DNA of 64,000 nt from Isochrysis galbana (lineage: Eukaryota; Haptophyta; Isochrysidales; Isochrysidaceae). Below are positions 20,782-30,435 of this stretch, piece by piece. Numbering within the stretch: the stretch's first letter is position 1; every line of letters begins with the position of its first letter. The notes under the pieces were generated by a model. It saw only the letters and a list, made by a program, of their open reading frames with translations, was not told the DNA's origin and ran no database searches. Position numbers and translations under genes: made by a program. The DNA is taken from assembly GCA_018136815.1 (NCBI GenBank), contig CM030934.1, positions 7,152,977 through 7,216,976 on the forward strand, written 5' to 3'.

Positions 20782-23385
20782 CTCCGTGCGCACTCGCAAT
20801 AAAGCCGCCCAGGGAAGAAAACCTAAACTCAAAAAAGCGCTAGAACTCAGCACCCCAATATTTATCGAAGACGAAAAAGGTAGGTTGAGGTTGCAAATGA
20901 GTGCGAACTTCAGCCTCGTAGCGAAAGCGCTCGGTCTCGCCGAGAGCCGAGAGGCTCGCTTAAGATGAAACGCTATCCCGCCCCAATCGTAGGGCGGTCA
21001 AACACGGCTTTTTAAGTACTAATATGGGGGGGGGGTCGACATTTTTGACCGTGAGCGGAAAGCCCCGGCGAGAGCGCCTCGGAGGGTCTCCCCGCCTTTT
21101 CAGAATCCTCGTCCGAAAAGACGGTGCGAAGTCCCGTCGGAACCCCCCCCCTTGCACACGCTCTGGCGGCTCACACGAGCCGAACTGGACGTCGCTCCCA
21201 CTGAGAGATGTGTTTCTTTCACTTAAAAGGTGCCTAGACATATATTAAATTAAGGGTCCGACGCCCCATATTGCCTATAAAGCAAATTTCAAACCCTGGT
21301 GCCCCAGCGATGACGTCCGCGCATGCACATGCGCACCATACACGGCTTCCACACGGCCGATTCGGCCGTCAGAGGATGATCCTTGACGGTCCCGACCCTC
21401 GCCCCGCAGGATTCGCTCTGGCTCGCGACTGACGAGGAGCTGGAGCACCAGGACGCCATGGCGCTCGACGCTGCTCGCTGGTCGACAAAAGTTTGTTGGC
21501 CGATTGCGGGACAGGTACGCTGCCAATCGCGCCCGCTCTGGCGCAGGTCGACCGAGCCCGTACCTATAATGCCTTTGCCGCCCCAAACGGCAGGTTCCCG
21601 ACTCGTCCCTCGACGCTGTGAGGCAGGGAGAACACCTGCCGCCGATGCTCAACCAGAGCATCGGCGGCAGGTGTTCTCTCTATATTTTCGTCGGCTCCTC
21701 GGATTTTCACGTGCATCATAGGGCTGGTAGCAATCTAGAAATGTAATTTAAGCTAGCCTGCACCGTGCTCTGCGACGGCGCGACGCGCGCGGCCGAACAG
21801 TACTGTGGAATTGATAGCCTTTTGTTTGACGTCTAAAGTGAGAATTTTTCTCCGCATGGAGGGCTCGAAAATTGGGCAGAAGGGCGAATTTCGAGCTCTA
21901 GACCGCCCGTTCTTTTGGCTACTAGTAGATTTAACATGTAATCTAGCCAAGCACCGGCCTGAAAGCTTCAGGCGTGATGGTTGCGATCGATTTCTGTGGG
22001 CAATCGTGTCGTGAATCACGATTGGACATTGGCTGCTTTGCGCTCATCACGAGCCAACTTTTAGAATTTTTGGGACACACAGATGGCCTCCAAGGCCATT
22101 CACGTTCGGAGACACACAGGTCGTGCCCGCCAAGCACGGGCCGGTCAATAGTTCGCCCGTTTCTACAGCACAACATCCCAACATGGAGCACAAAAAGAAG
22201 TTTTGTTTTCGCGTTGACGTGCTGAATTGACGGACAGCCTCGTGTTTTCGAGCGTCTCACGTTCGATTTCGAGGGACAACCCCTCCTTTTCGCTCGATGG
22301 TTCGACAGTCTCATATGGTAAGACTGGTTGGCTACCGAAATATTGTCATTTGGGCATGCTGGTGGTCATGTACTGTGCTCATATGTGTCTTGGACAGGTG
22401 AAATGAAGCCTAAAATTAGAATTACTATGGTTAAAATTTGGCAAAACTATAATCAATTTGATCTTTTTCTCCTGCGGCGGCGCGCGATGGCGGCCGCAGC
22501 GATGGTCGCTGGCCTCGCCAGTGGCCTCGCACGCGGCCTGTGGCCGCTCTGGCGAGGGTCTGCGCGGCCAGGAGGCCAGCAGGCACCCCCTCCCACCATA
22601 CTGAGGCGGTGCCGCGCGTGATGGGCCAGCCCATCATGCGAAGCACCGTCATTTTGACGGCTCGCGGCCAGCCGCGCACTGCACGCGCGCGAGAGGCTGG
22701 CAGCAGATGCCAGCAGGGGCGAGGTGGAGGGCGCAGGCGACGCCGTGCCAGGGCTCTGTACTGCCTGTCCTGGGGTAATCGTGCCCGGGGAACGCAGGCG
22801 CGCGTCGCACAGCGCGACCTGTGGTGCACTTTTGTGGTCGACGTCAATTTCGCACGAGCGCGAAAACGTTTTTGGGTCTGTGTGTCGAATGGCGTCGGAA
22901 ATGTGCATATTTCTTATTAGATTCTGCCTAATATACCCATTTCCAGGGTAATTCCCTAAAAATCGCGTGATAAAACCTCAATCTCGACTTGGTGAATTTT
23001 CACCCTTAGAAGTTAAAAGGCGTGTTTGACCGCCCTACCAATCGATCCTCAGGACGCGCAACTGTCACGAGACTAAGAGCAACCCATCAGCGACGGAAAC
23101 CCGCAACACACTTAGAATAATCACGTCACTAGGCGGCACAAGGGGAGGGTGAGAACATACCGCTAGGGGCAAGTTCACCCCGCTCAACCCAAGCCCCCCC
23201 ACAACCTGAGCCCCTAAGTACTAAGTACAGCACGAGGGGAGTTGCCGCAAGGCGGGTAGTGAGGGAGAGGAAGGGGAATGGGCGTGGCTACGGAAGCGAA
23301 CCCCAGTGCCACGCGTGAGGCGAGAATATTTAAAGGTTTTTTCTTCCGTAGTTAGCAATAGTAGCCAGAATCTTCAGATGATTCC
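20782..23385 (+). mobile_element. LINE copy 2, 3' end, interrupted by a DNA transposon
   Basis: A frame at 20786-20968 encodes RTRNKAAQGRKPKLK and LSTPIFIEDEKGRL, closely similar to the C-terminus of copy 3 (ARTNKASQGRKPKIK, LSTPIFITNDKGTL). The coding part ends at 20966. The 3' UTR is split by the element at 20990-23037 and resumes at 23038. It ends in CCCCTAAGTA, GCACGAGGGGA, GGCGAGAATATT and a T-rich tail near 23345, matching 28410-28565 in copy 3. Only the last ~60 codons remain. Confidence 0.8.
20990..23037. mobile_element. 2048-bp TIR DNA transposon nested in LINE copy 2, 7-bp target duplication
   Basis: The left end TAGGGCGGTCAAACACG and the right end CGTGTTTGACCGCCCTA are perfect inverted repeats for 17 bp and imperfect to about 27 bp. 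CCAATCG flanks both ends (20983-20989 and 23038-23044). The left subterminal region (TTAAGTACTAAT, G run, CATTTTTGACCGT) resembles the ends at 500-645, 48365 and 53625. There is no long open frame or transposase motif inside, so the element is non-autonomous. The superfamily is unresolved: a 7-bp duplication is unusual, and if the true duplication were 8 bp it would fit hAT- or P-type elements. Confidence 0.85.
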
Positions 23386-23692
23386 CCCCCTCCTTTCACC
23401 TTCGGCGTAACTATCATCATCCTATTTGTTGCTGGTCCTCGGGACTCGAGATTGTATTGATAAGCAAGCGAGACCGGTCAAAGGGGGGAGATTGGCGCGC
23501 CGCCAGCAAACCGCCGGCAACGGGAATAGGCGCGCACAGGGGAATGAGCGTGCGCGCGCACGACGTCAGACACTTGAGCTGACTGCCGATCCGACAAGCG
23601 GTAAGGTAGAAGTGGAGAAAATCGGTGTAACTAGAGTGGATGGGGTGCCGGCGTCCCACTGGCGTCCCATCACTACCACCATCACGATTGGC

Positions 23693-25378
23693 TCACGCCG
23701 GAACGTTAGCCTCGTCTGCAAACTTCGCAAGGAACTCGTAGTGGAACTTGGCGAAGGCGGCCATCACAGCTTCGAGCTGGTCCATCGGCGGTAGGAATGT
23801 GGTGCGCACGTGGAAGCCGGTCGGGTCCGGCTGGCCAAAGCCCGAGCCAGGCACGACCACCAGCCCAGTAGCCTCGAGCAGCTGCATTGCATAGAACTCG
23901 TCTGGCGCCACGCCAGCGGCCTGGGCGGTGGCGATGGCTTTCGGCGGCAGAGCGATGCGCGGGAAGAGGTAGAGCGCGCCCTCGACCGGCGCGCACGTGA
24001 CGCCCGGCAGCGCATCGAGCGCGTTGGCGAGTGTGTCCGCGCGAGCCTTGAGGGACGTGAGGATGGCATCACGCTCCTCGACGTACTTGGGATATGAGGC
24101 GTCACCCTCACGGGGTGGGTTGACGATGCAGCCCATGGCCATCTGGCCCACCACGTTAGAGCACAGGCTGATGGAGGCGATCTTGACGAGCTGCGAGCGC
24201 ACCACATCGTCCCAGTCCCCGTCTAGTGCCATGAAGCCGCCGCGCAGGCCACACTCGCCGTAGAAGCCCTTTGAGGTCGAGTGCATCGAAACAAGTTGAA
24301 CCTGGGCTGCCAGCTCCGGGTCGGTCTTGCGCATTGTGTCAAGGGCACGGCGGAAGGAGTGGAACTCGTTGATCTTGGACGCGCCGGGTGTGTTGTACAC
24401 GTTTGACTGATACACCTCGTCCGCCATGAGCACAAGGCCCTCGCGTGCCGCAAAGGCAAGGATGTCGGTTACCTCTTGCAGTGACATACATTGCCCAGTC
24501 GGATTACCTGGGTTGATGATCACAAGGCCACGCGGGCACGCACCCCGCGCGCGTGCCTCGTCAATCGAGCGCTGCAGTTCCTCGACGCACACCTTCCACT
24601 CGCCCGTTGTCGGGTCCTCCGTCAACGGATACAGCGCTGAGGCGCCGTCCATGAGTGTTGAGAGCGCCGAGTAGAGCGGGTAGACAGGGCTGGGCGCCAG
24701 TATCGCATCGACGCCCGGACGGCCAAGCATGACCTGCATCAGATTGCGCACACCGGCTGACGCGCCATCTGTCAGGTAAATGTCGGATGCGTGCGCCTCA
24801 CACCCGTCGCGCTCGGTTAGGAAGGCGGCGACCTGCAGGAGGTGGCATCGGCGCGTCACGAGGCGAGAGGTACCGTGCGGCGGCGGCGCATGGCACGCCC
24901 TACGGCAGCGCATCACAAAGCGGCTAGGGGCTGCACGTGCCAGGCGGCGACATACCTCCTCGCGCACGATACGCGCACCCTGCGAGTCGGAATAGGCGCC
25001 GACCGACCTTATACCTTCAAGGTACTTCCTCGCACGCGCGACGGCATCTGGCTCGAAGAGCTGCCTGAGCGGCGCTCCTCGCTCATCGGCCCTTGCGTGC
25101 GCCTCCTCCGCAGCCTCGAGCAGCTGCGGGTCGATGAGGAGCGCAAGGACCTGCCGCACCCACGAGAGTGGCCTCTGCCCCAGCGCTTGCGGGTTGCCGA
25201 TGTTGCACTTGACCACAGGGCGGCCCTGAGCCTCGAGAGAGAGCGCCTTGTCGAGCAGCCGGCCGCGCACCGCGTACTCAGCCTCCAGTACACGAGGGTT
25301 GAGCGTGGTGCCGCACAGGCGGTCGGCGCGCGCGGCGCTCAGCAGCGCGAGGGAGAAGAACACACGCAAGGCACGCAT
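23693..25378 (-). CDS. alanine-aminotransferase-like enzyme (class I/II PLP transaminase) with signal peptide
   Basis: Two exons, 25378-24956 and 24832-23693, are separated by a 123-nt GT-AG intron (donor GAG/GTATGT, acceptor CTGCAG). The intron is in frame, so an unspliced reading also stays open. Splicing gives GARIVREEV-AAFLTERDG, the normal family sequence, and a 520-residue protein. Family hallmarks are VVKCNIGNPQALGQRPLSWVRQ near the N-terminus, INPGNPTGQ, ADEVYQSNVY, the PLP-lysine block MHSTSKGFYGECGLRGG (Lys near 325) and C-terminal GSGFGQ with FHVRTTFLPP. The enzyme interconverts alanine/2-oxoglutarate and pyruvate/glutamate; close relatives act as glutamate:glyoxylate aminotransferases. 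The start MRALRVFFSLALLSAARA is a likely signal peptide, so delivery through the secretory route or to the plastid is inferred, which would be unusual for a cytosolic form. Confidence 0.92.
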   Translation of the reverse strand: MRALRVFFSLALLSAARADRLCGTTLNPRVLEAEYAVRGRLLDKALSLEAQGRPVVKCNIGNPQALGQRPLSWVRQVLALLIDPQLLEAAEEAHARADERGAPLRQLFEPDAVARARKYLEGIRSVGAYSDSQGARIVREEVCRRLARAAPSRFVMRCRRACHAPPPHGTSRLVTRRCHLLQVAAFLTERDGCEAHASDIYLTDGASAGVRNLMQVMLGRPGVDAILAPSPVYPLYSALSTLMDGASALYPLTEDPTTGEWKVCVEELQRSIDEARARGACPRGLVIINPGNPTGQCMSLQEVTDILAFAAREGLVLMADEVYQSNVYNTPGASKINEFHSFRRALDTMRKTDPELAAQVQLVSMHSTSKGFYGECGLRGGFMALDGDWDDVVRSQLVKIASISLCSNVVGQMAMGCIVNPPREGDASYPKYVEERDAILTSLKARADTLANALDALPGVTCAPVEGALYLFPRIALPPKAIATAQAAGVAPDEFYAMQLLEATGLVVVPGSGFGQPDPTGFHVRTTFLPPMDQLEAVMAAFAKFHYEFLAKFADEANVPA

Positions 25379-25872
25379 GCGTGTGGCGCAGTGGGGAAGG
25401 TGGGAAATGAGAGAGGGGTGGAGGAGGCACGAGGCGCAGCGAGGACAGCGGAGAAGGCGGCGAGGAAGGGGGGTGGCGAGGAGGCCCGGCCGGGTAGAAG
25501 AGAGATGAGAAGCAGGGGAAGAGAGAGATGGAGGAGCGAGCAGGGGGGGGGGGGAGAGGGAGGGAGGGAGGGAGGGAGGGGGAGGGAGGGAGGGAGGGAG
25601 AGAGAGAGAGAGAGACAGAGGGAGAGAGCGAGAGGGAGAGAGGGAGAGAGGAGAGGTAGGTGATGGGAGAGAGACGAGGAGGAGGGGGGAAGCAAGAAGA
25701 TTGGGTGGGAAGTCTTTAGAGAAGGCGGGTTAGAAGTGGGAGAGAGGAGAGGAGAGGAGAGACGAGATGATGAGATGATGGAGCGAGCGGGTGCGGGGCG
25801 CGGGAGGGGAAGGGGAGAGGGGGAGAGAGGGGGGGGGGGGGGGGGAGAGGGAGAGGGAGGGAGGGAGGGAGG

Positions 25873-25912
<40 letters not shown>

Positions 25913-26020
25913 AGGGGAGGGGAGAGAGAGGGCGGGAGGGGCGGGCGGCGGGGGGCGCGAGATCGTCGGCGCCCGGTAGAAGTTAGAGGCGGGTGGCCCG
26001 CGGAGGGGAAGAGTCCTCCT
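25379..26020. repeat. purine-rich low-complexity tract upstream of the aminotransferase
   Basis: GGGA tandems (25558-25602), GA runs (25600-25640, 25878-25910) and a G run (25826-25842) lie 5' of the ATG at 25378. Ser/Pro/Leu-rich frames over it are artefacts of composition. Confidence 0.85.
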
Positions 26021-26105
26021 TGGCCTCTTTGGCCTTTTGGCCTTTGGCCTTTGGCCTTTGGTAGCCTTTGGCCTTTGGCCTTGGGCCTTGGGGCTTGAGG
26101 CTCGG
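26020..26105 (+). repeat. minisatellite based on TTGGCCT
   Basis: About ten imperfect copies of a 6-9 nt unit (TTGGCCTTTGGCC and variants, then TTGGGGC variants) occur in a row. Confidence 0.85.
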
Positions 26106-26478
26106 GGCTTGGGGTGCCGCGGCGCAGGCTCTTCAGCTCTGGACGATGGAAGGGGCGCGGGAGGAGGGCGGCAGGCGGCAGGGGGGTGAGACAGATCCGA
26201 ATCCTCTCGAACGAAGGCGCTGTCTCTGTGCTGTACAAGATACGAGAACAAATAAATAAATTCGAGCTCAAAGCTCAAAGGCGAAACCCATAAATCATCA
26301 ACTCATGACTCATGAATCATGAATCTGTGTTGTAGTCAGGCCTTTTGGCATTGGCATGAATGTCTCAGCATGAGCACGAGCCTTCCTCGTTCCTCGTTAT
26401 ATACGAGAAGACTGGGCGCTGCGCTCGGGTTTGATTTGAGGAGGCTCCCCCCCCCCCCCCCCCTCCCCCCCGCGCGCC

Positions 26479-26670
26479 TCACGCGATCAGGTTGAGAGTG
26501 AACGAGAACTCGGCGCCGTGGAAGTGGTACGGCGTGCCGTCCGGGTTCTCGAAGCGCAGCGTGAAGCGCGAGAGGCTCTCTCCCGACGAGAGCTGCACCT
26601 CGCGCGGCACGAGCCGCTCCTCGCAGAAGAGCGGATAGCCGTCTGCTATGTTCGAGGTCACGCAAGGCAT
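26479..26670 (-). pseudogene. short fragment resembling a capsid/penton-type protein C-terminus
   Basis: A 63-codon frame from the ATG at 26670 reads NIADGYPLFCEERLVPREVQ and then RFTLRFENPDG, ending HFHGAEFSFTLNLIA. The ending, a beta-rich DEDG/NPDG turn followed by a G-x-[DE]-[FW]-SFTL strand, reminds me of the C-termini of minor-capsid/penton-like proteins of polinton-like viruses and related elements. Only the last part is present. Upstream the frame stays open for a short distance but enters a repeat at about 26690. It is either an endogenised remnant of an algal virus-like element or an unrelated exon. Confidence 0.35.
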
Positions 26671-26689
26671 ACAGATTCGAGTCCTCCCT

Positions 26690-26788
26690 CTGACGAATTG
26701 GGATGGCCCATAGGGCCTGAGGGCAATGAGGAAGGAGCAAGGCTGGCGGCAGGCGCGGCGGAGGAGACGACTTCAGAGACGCTGACGG
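26690..26788 (+). repeat. dispersed repeat, copy of 36177-36277
   Basis: About 100 bp are nearly identical, including TGACGAATTG, GATGGCCCATAGGGCCTGAG and GGAGACGACTTC. In this copy the block ends exactly where the CTAGATGGGA repeat begins. Confidence 0.75.
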
Positions 26789-27635
26789 CCTAGATGGGAG
26801 AAACGTATTCACCGTTTTTCTACGAAGGCGGAAAACAGGCCGTTATTGCCGTTTTTGAAACCCCTTCCGTTTCTCCCTCCGTTTTTAGACGGGCGCACGG
26901 GCGCGGAGGCGCGCGCCAGCAGTGCGGCGGCGCATGCGGCGCGGCGGGCACGTGTGCGTGTGCGTGAGCGCACGGGCGCGCGATCGCGTTCGGCATTCCT
27001 GAGTCCTGAGAGATTCAGATTGAGAGTGGGATGAATGGCTCTATCAAATGAGCAGATTTTGAATCGTTTCCTCACTGGGACACGCAGCCTCATCACCAAC
27101 CCAATCATCCTCTTGGTCGCTGTCGTCATCATCGTGTCGCATTCGCATTCGCGAGCCTCTGCAGGCTGTTTCGCTATTTTCCGCTCTACCGTTATAACCG
27201 CGATGGTAAATCATCAATCTTCGTTCTCATGTCTGTCTATCTATACGTCTACGACGTCTCCAAGCTTCTATCAATCACTACACTTCATTCAATGTTGGTC
27301 TACCATTATACCCACGTGGCCAAGCAGCTTCTACAGGCTTCTTTCTACTCGGAATATGAATATGCTCTAGCTCTGGACTGATCACCCAGGCATGGAGATC
27401 AAGGGAGTAGTAAGCACGTGTCGATGAAGACCAAGGAAGTAGCGAGCATCTTGCTTGCTAAAGTACACCCTCAAGAACCTCAAGCGTCTAGACTCTGTAA
27501 GTCTAACACCTCTGTAAGCTTCTAGACTTTTTAAGTCTACCAGCTACTCCATGGCTAAGCTACGAAAAGCTATAGGTAAAGTGCACGCCCCGAGCCGGAC
27601 TTCTGGGCACGCTCAGCAAGGGGCCCGTGGCACAT
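26789..27635. other. non-coding stretch
   Basis: It starts with CTAGATGGGAGAAACGTATT, a dispersed repeat end also seen at 14307. The rest has no supportable gene. A short imperfect repeat CTAGACT/GTAAGTCTA occurs at 27488-27540. Confidence 0.45.
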
Positions 27636-28570
27636 CGCAGTCAACGAGGACTGCGCGCAACAATTCCAGGCCAAGTATACGCGTAACCGATTCACAGCGG
27701 CGACCAGCACGAAATGTAGACTATGCGGTAAACACAGTGAAAACTCAACTCACCTAGCTAGATGCCCCTCCACGATTCCTGTCTTTCAAACCATTGAAGC
27801 CGTGGCGGGATACACCCCCACAAGGGAGAGATAATAAAAGACAGACTATTCGCATACCCAAGCTCGCCGACGCCCGATAGCCTCAAAGCCCTTTACCTCA
27901 TAGCATGGAGATACATAATAGGAGACTTCTACAAAGTGGAATTCGACCAATACACCTTCCACCACGTGCCGGTCATCGAGAAAACCCTGAACAGGTTCAC
28001 GATCCTAGTCAGAGGCCTCGAACCCCAAGACGGGAACCCGAACGCACGCACGAACAAGGCCTCCCAAGGTAGGAAGCCAAAGATCAAGACCCCCCGTGAA
28101 CTTAGCACCCCTATCTTTATAACAAACGACAAAGGAACCCTAATCATGAATTCGAACCTAGCTCTAATAGCACAAGCGCTCAGTATGGCGGAACGTCTAG
28201 CCTGAGCGCGAGAACCCCCCGCCGCGAGCCGCCCCCCTCCAGCTACCGGACGAATACTCACGGACAGACCAACTCACTGACGCCTGACACCTTACACAAA
28301 GAGGACACACGCTAAGGCCGGTAGCCCGATGGCATACAAGGAAGGAGGAAGTTAGGCCATCGGGGACCGATACACACCGCCTGCCACTGGAGACTCCAAC
28401 ACCCAGCCCCTAGGTAGAGCACAAGGGGACGTGCCGCACGGCAGGTGGGGGGGGGACAAGGGAAGCGGGCGAGGCTACATAGGCGGTTAGCGGGGTCGCG
28501 CGCGCGGCGAGAATATTAAGAAGTTTTTTTTCTTTTGACAGTCGCGACTAGAAGACTAGAAGATGGCTCT
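27636..28570 (+). mobile_element. LINE copy 3, C-terminal end and 3' UTR
   Basis: Reading across frames, about 27705-27830 encodes KCRLCGKHSENSTHLARCP (C-x2-C-x7-H-x4-C zinc motif), homologous to the motif at ~6205 in copy 1. Stop codons at 27832-27837 and a frame change separate it from 27936-28205, whose product FDQYTFHHVPVIEKTLNRF...ALSMAERLA is the C-terminus of the protein. The 3' UTR (28206-28565) aligns in part with 23190-23350 and ends GGCGAGAATATTAAGAAG plus a T run. The copy is 5'-truncated and broken. Confidence 0.85.
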
Positions 28571-30048
28571 GAGTAGTCTAGGCGCTCTGCAGGTCGAACA
28601 TCACGTTCGCCCGCCGACTGAGCCCAATTCTGCTTGTAGGCCCCTGTATGTTGTCGTTTGAACCCCGTGTGACCCCCCCGTGCGTTAGGTGGCCTGACGG
28701 ATTGGAGCTTGCGGAAGGGACCGGAGGAAGCGGAAGAGACGGAAGGGGAGCGGCGGAAGGCACGGTGGAAGAGGGAATGGCGGGTTGGACGGGCTCAACC
28801 TCCAAGCGGTTGCGCAAACGCGTAGTCTTAAAGACTACCGTGTAGTCTTCGGAGGGGGGGGGAAGACAACGGAAAATGTTAGCCTCATTGCCGCCTCATT
28901 ATCAACGGCCAAAGCCTCGCCACGGTCCGCCCCCCTCCCCCTGACAGTCTCCCCTATCATCTCCCTGCTTTGGGTGCCCAGGTTTGCCCTGACAACCCAC
29001 TTAACAGCGCCCGACAGCCGTGGGGTCAGCAAGTGCTTGGGCGCCTGGCGAGCTGGCGAGCGCGCCGAGCGATTCCCAAATTGGTATCCTTGATCCTTGC
29101 GGAGACCCCAAGCGATCGGGTCGCGGCGGCACCAAGCGTAGTTGCAGCGCACATTACAATCCCGCTGGTTGTGTGCCAGATTGTACGCCCTGTAATGACG
29201 TTGCGAGTGTGCGCGTGTGCGTGATCACCTTCAGCGTCTGGAGTTTGCGTTGCGCGTTGCGTGACGGCGACGGTTATCTGCCGCACTTCCGATCGATCAA
29301 AATGTTGCATCAATGGCGTCGAGCGTCACACACATGTGATGTTTGTGCGTAGCATGGCCCGTGCGATGTCATGTGAGCGACCAACGGTCATATCAAGCTT
29401 ATATGACCGTGAGAATAGAGGTCAAAACAAACGTATATTAATGATAGGATCAACGAAAATAAAACACTTGATTCTCCCGTAAACGCCCGGTTTCTTCTGT
29501 GCTCAAATCGACTGTGAAGAGGGCTTCTTCGGACTTCGGTCCACCGCGATGGCGCCTCGGAGAAGGTGTCGTTCCGTCAATAGTGGGACATCAGTCGAAC
29601 TGAGCGATCAAATGTCCACAGTTGTATTGTAGTTGCTTTGTAGTTGTACATTAGATCTACGCCGTCAGAGCTTCTTCGCTAATCACATCGCGTGCATGGG
29701 CGCACAAGAGTAAACAATAAACAGTAAAGCCAAACCCAAACAAAAACAGAAAATATATACGGTTATCTAAGTTCACTAGCTAGACTTTGGCATTGTAGGC
29801 CGATGAGAGGGGGAGGAGGGGAAGATGGGGACCCCCCCCCCGGGGGCGGGAGAGAGAGAGAGATCAGAAGACCAGCCGTTTACGTTAGTGTTCTCGTCAT
29901 ATACGGTAATAATCAACTGGTCCCAGGGGGGGGGCAGGGGTTCCGCCCGTCCTCTGCGCCCAGAGTTCCCCCGCGGAAAGAGTGAACGCACGGCGTGCAC
30001 CTTCCTGGAAGTTGCTATGCGCACGCACGGCGGGGGGAGGGGCAGCGA
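28571..30048. other. non-coding stretch
   Basis: No gene is supportable. A short near-palindrome GTAGTCTTAAAGACTACCG lies at 28812-28830 and is echoed at 31588-31612. A C/G homopolymer region lies at 29829-29842. Confidence 0.4.
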
Positions 30049-30435
30049 ATGGGGCTCTGCACGGTGTGCGCGCGCGGAACACAGGGGGCGGAGTCCCACG
30101 TACGCGTGTGTGGGTACCACGTGTACGCGTGTTCGGAGGGGAAGATGCCGATCATGCTGCACGGCACGATGGAGGGCAACGCGTACTACGACCAGTCGGG
30201 GAGCCAGAAGTTCATCATGTCGGTGGCCGCGGCGCTCGGCCGGCCGTACCGGAGCGCTCCGAAGGCGTCGTCGGTCTTCTTCGCGTTTCGCGGCGGGCGC
30301 AAGGTGTACGAGCAAGACAAGTTTGCGCACTGGAACGGGATGTGCGCCCTCTGCAGCGAGCACCTCCCGCGCTGGCGCCGGAGCTGCAGCTCCACCTCGC
30401 CGGTGGAGCGGTTTGTGTGGCACTGCCGCGAGTAG
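30049..30435 (+). CDS. small Cys-containing hypothetical protein
   Basis: An ATG at 30049 opens 128 codons; an internal ATG at 30144 is also possible. The part from CGYHVYACSEGKMPIMLHGT to the end has a convincing protein-like composition. It contains EGNAYYDQSGSQKFIMSVAA, SVFFAFRGGRKVYEQDK, a C-x2-C pair (GMCALCSEH) and a C-terminal HCRE. The segment 5' of about 30100 is GT-rich and may be intron or UTR. I do not recognise the family. It could be one exon of a larger gene, since an upstream CAG acceptor is possible. Function unknown. Confidence 0.4.
   Translation: MGLCTVCARGTQGAESHVRVCGYHVYACSEGKMPIMLHGTMEGNAYYDQSGSQKFIMSVAAALGRPYRSAPKASSVFFAFRGGRKVYEQDKFAHWNGMCALCSEHLPRWRRSCSSTSPVERFVWHCRE

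Noticed and set aside
25339..26271. 310-codon minus-strand Ser/Pro/Leu-rich frame
   Set aside because: Overlaps the aminotransferase start and is driven by the purine-rich tract and the TTGGCC minisatellite.
27035..27370. 111-codon frame from an ATG with a hydrophobic segment
   Set aside because: Ser/Thr/Tyr-rich with no motif; it follows a repeat end and has no support as a gene.
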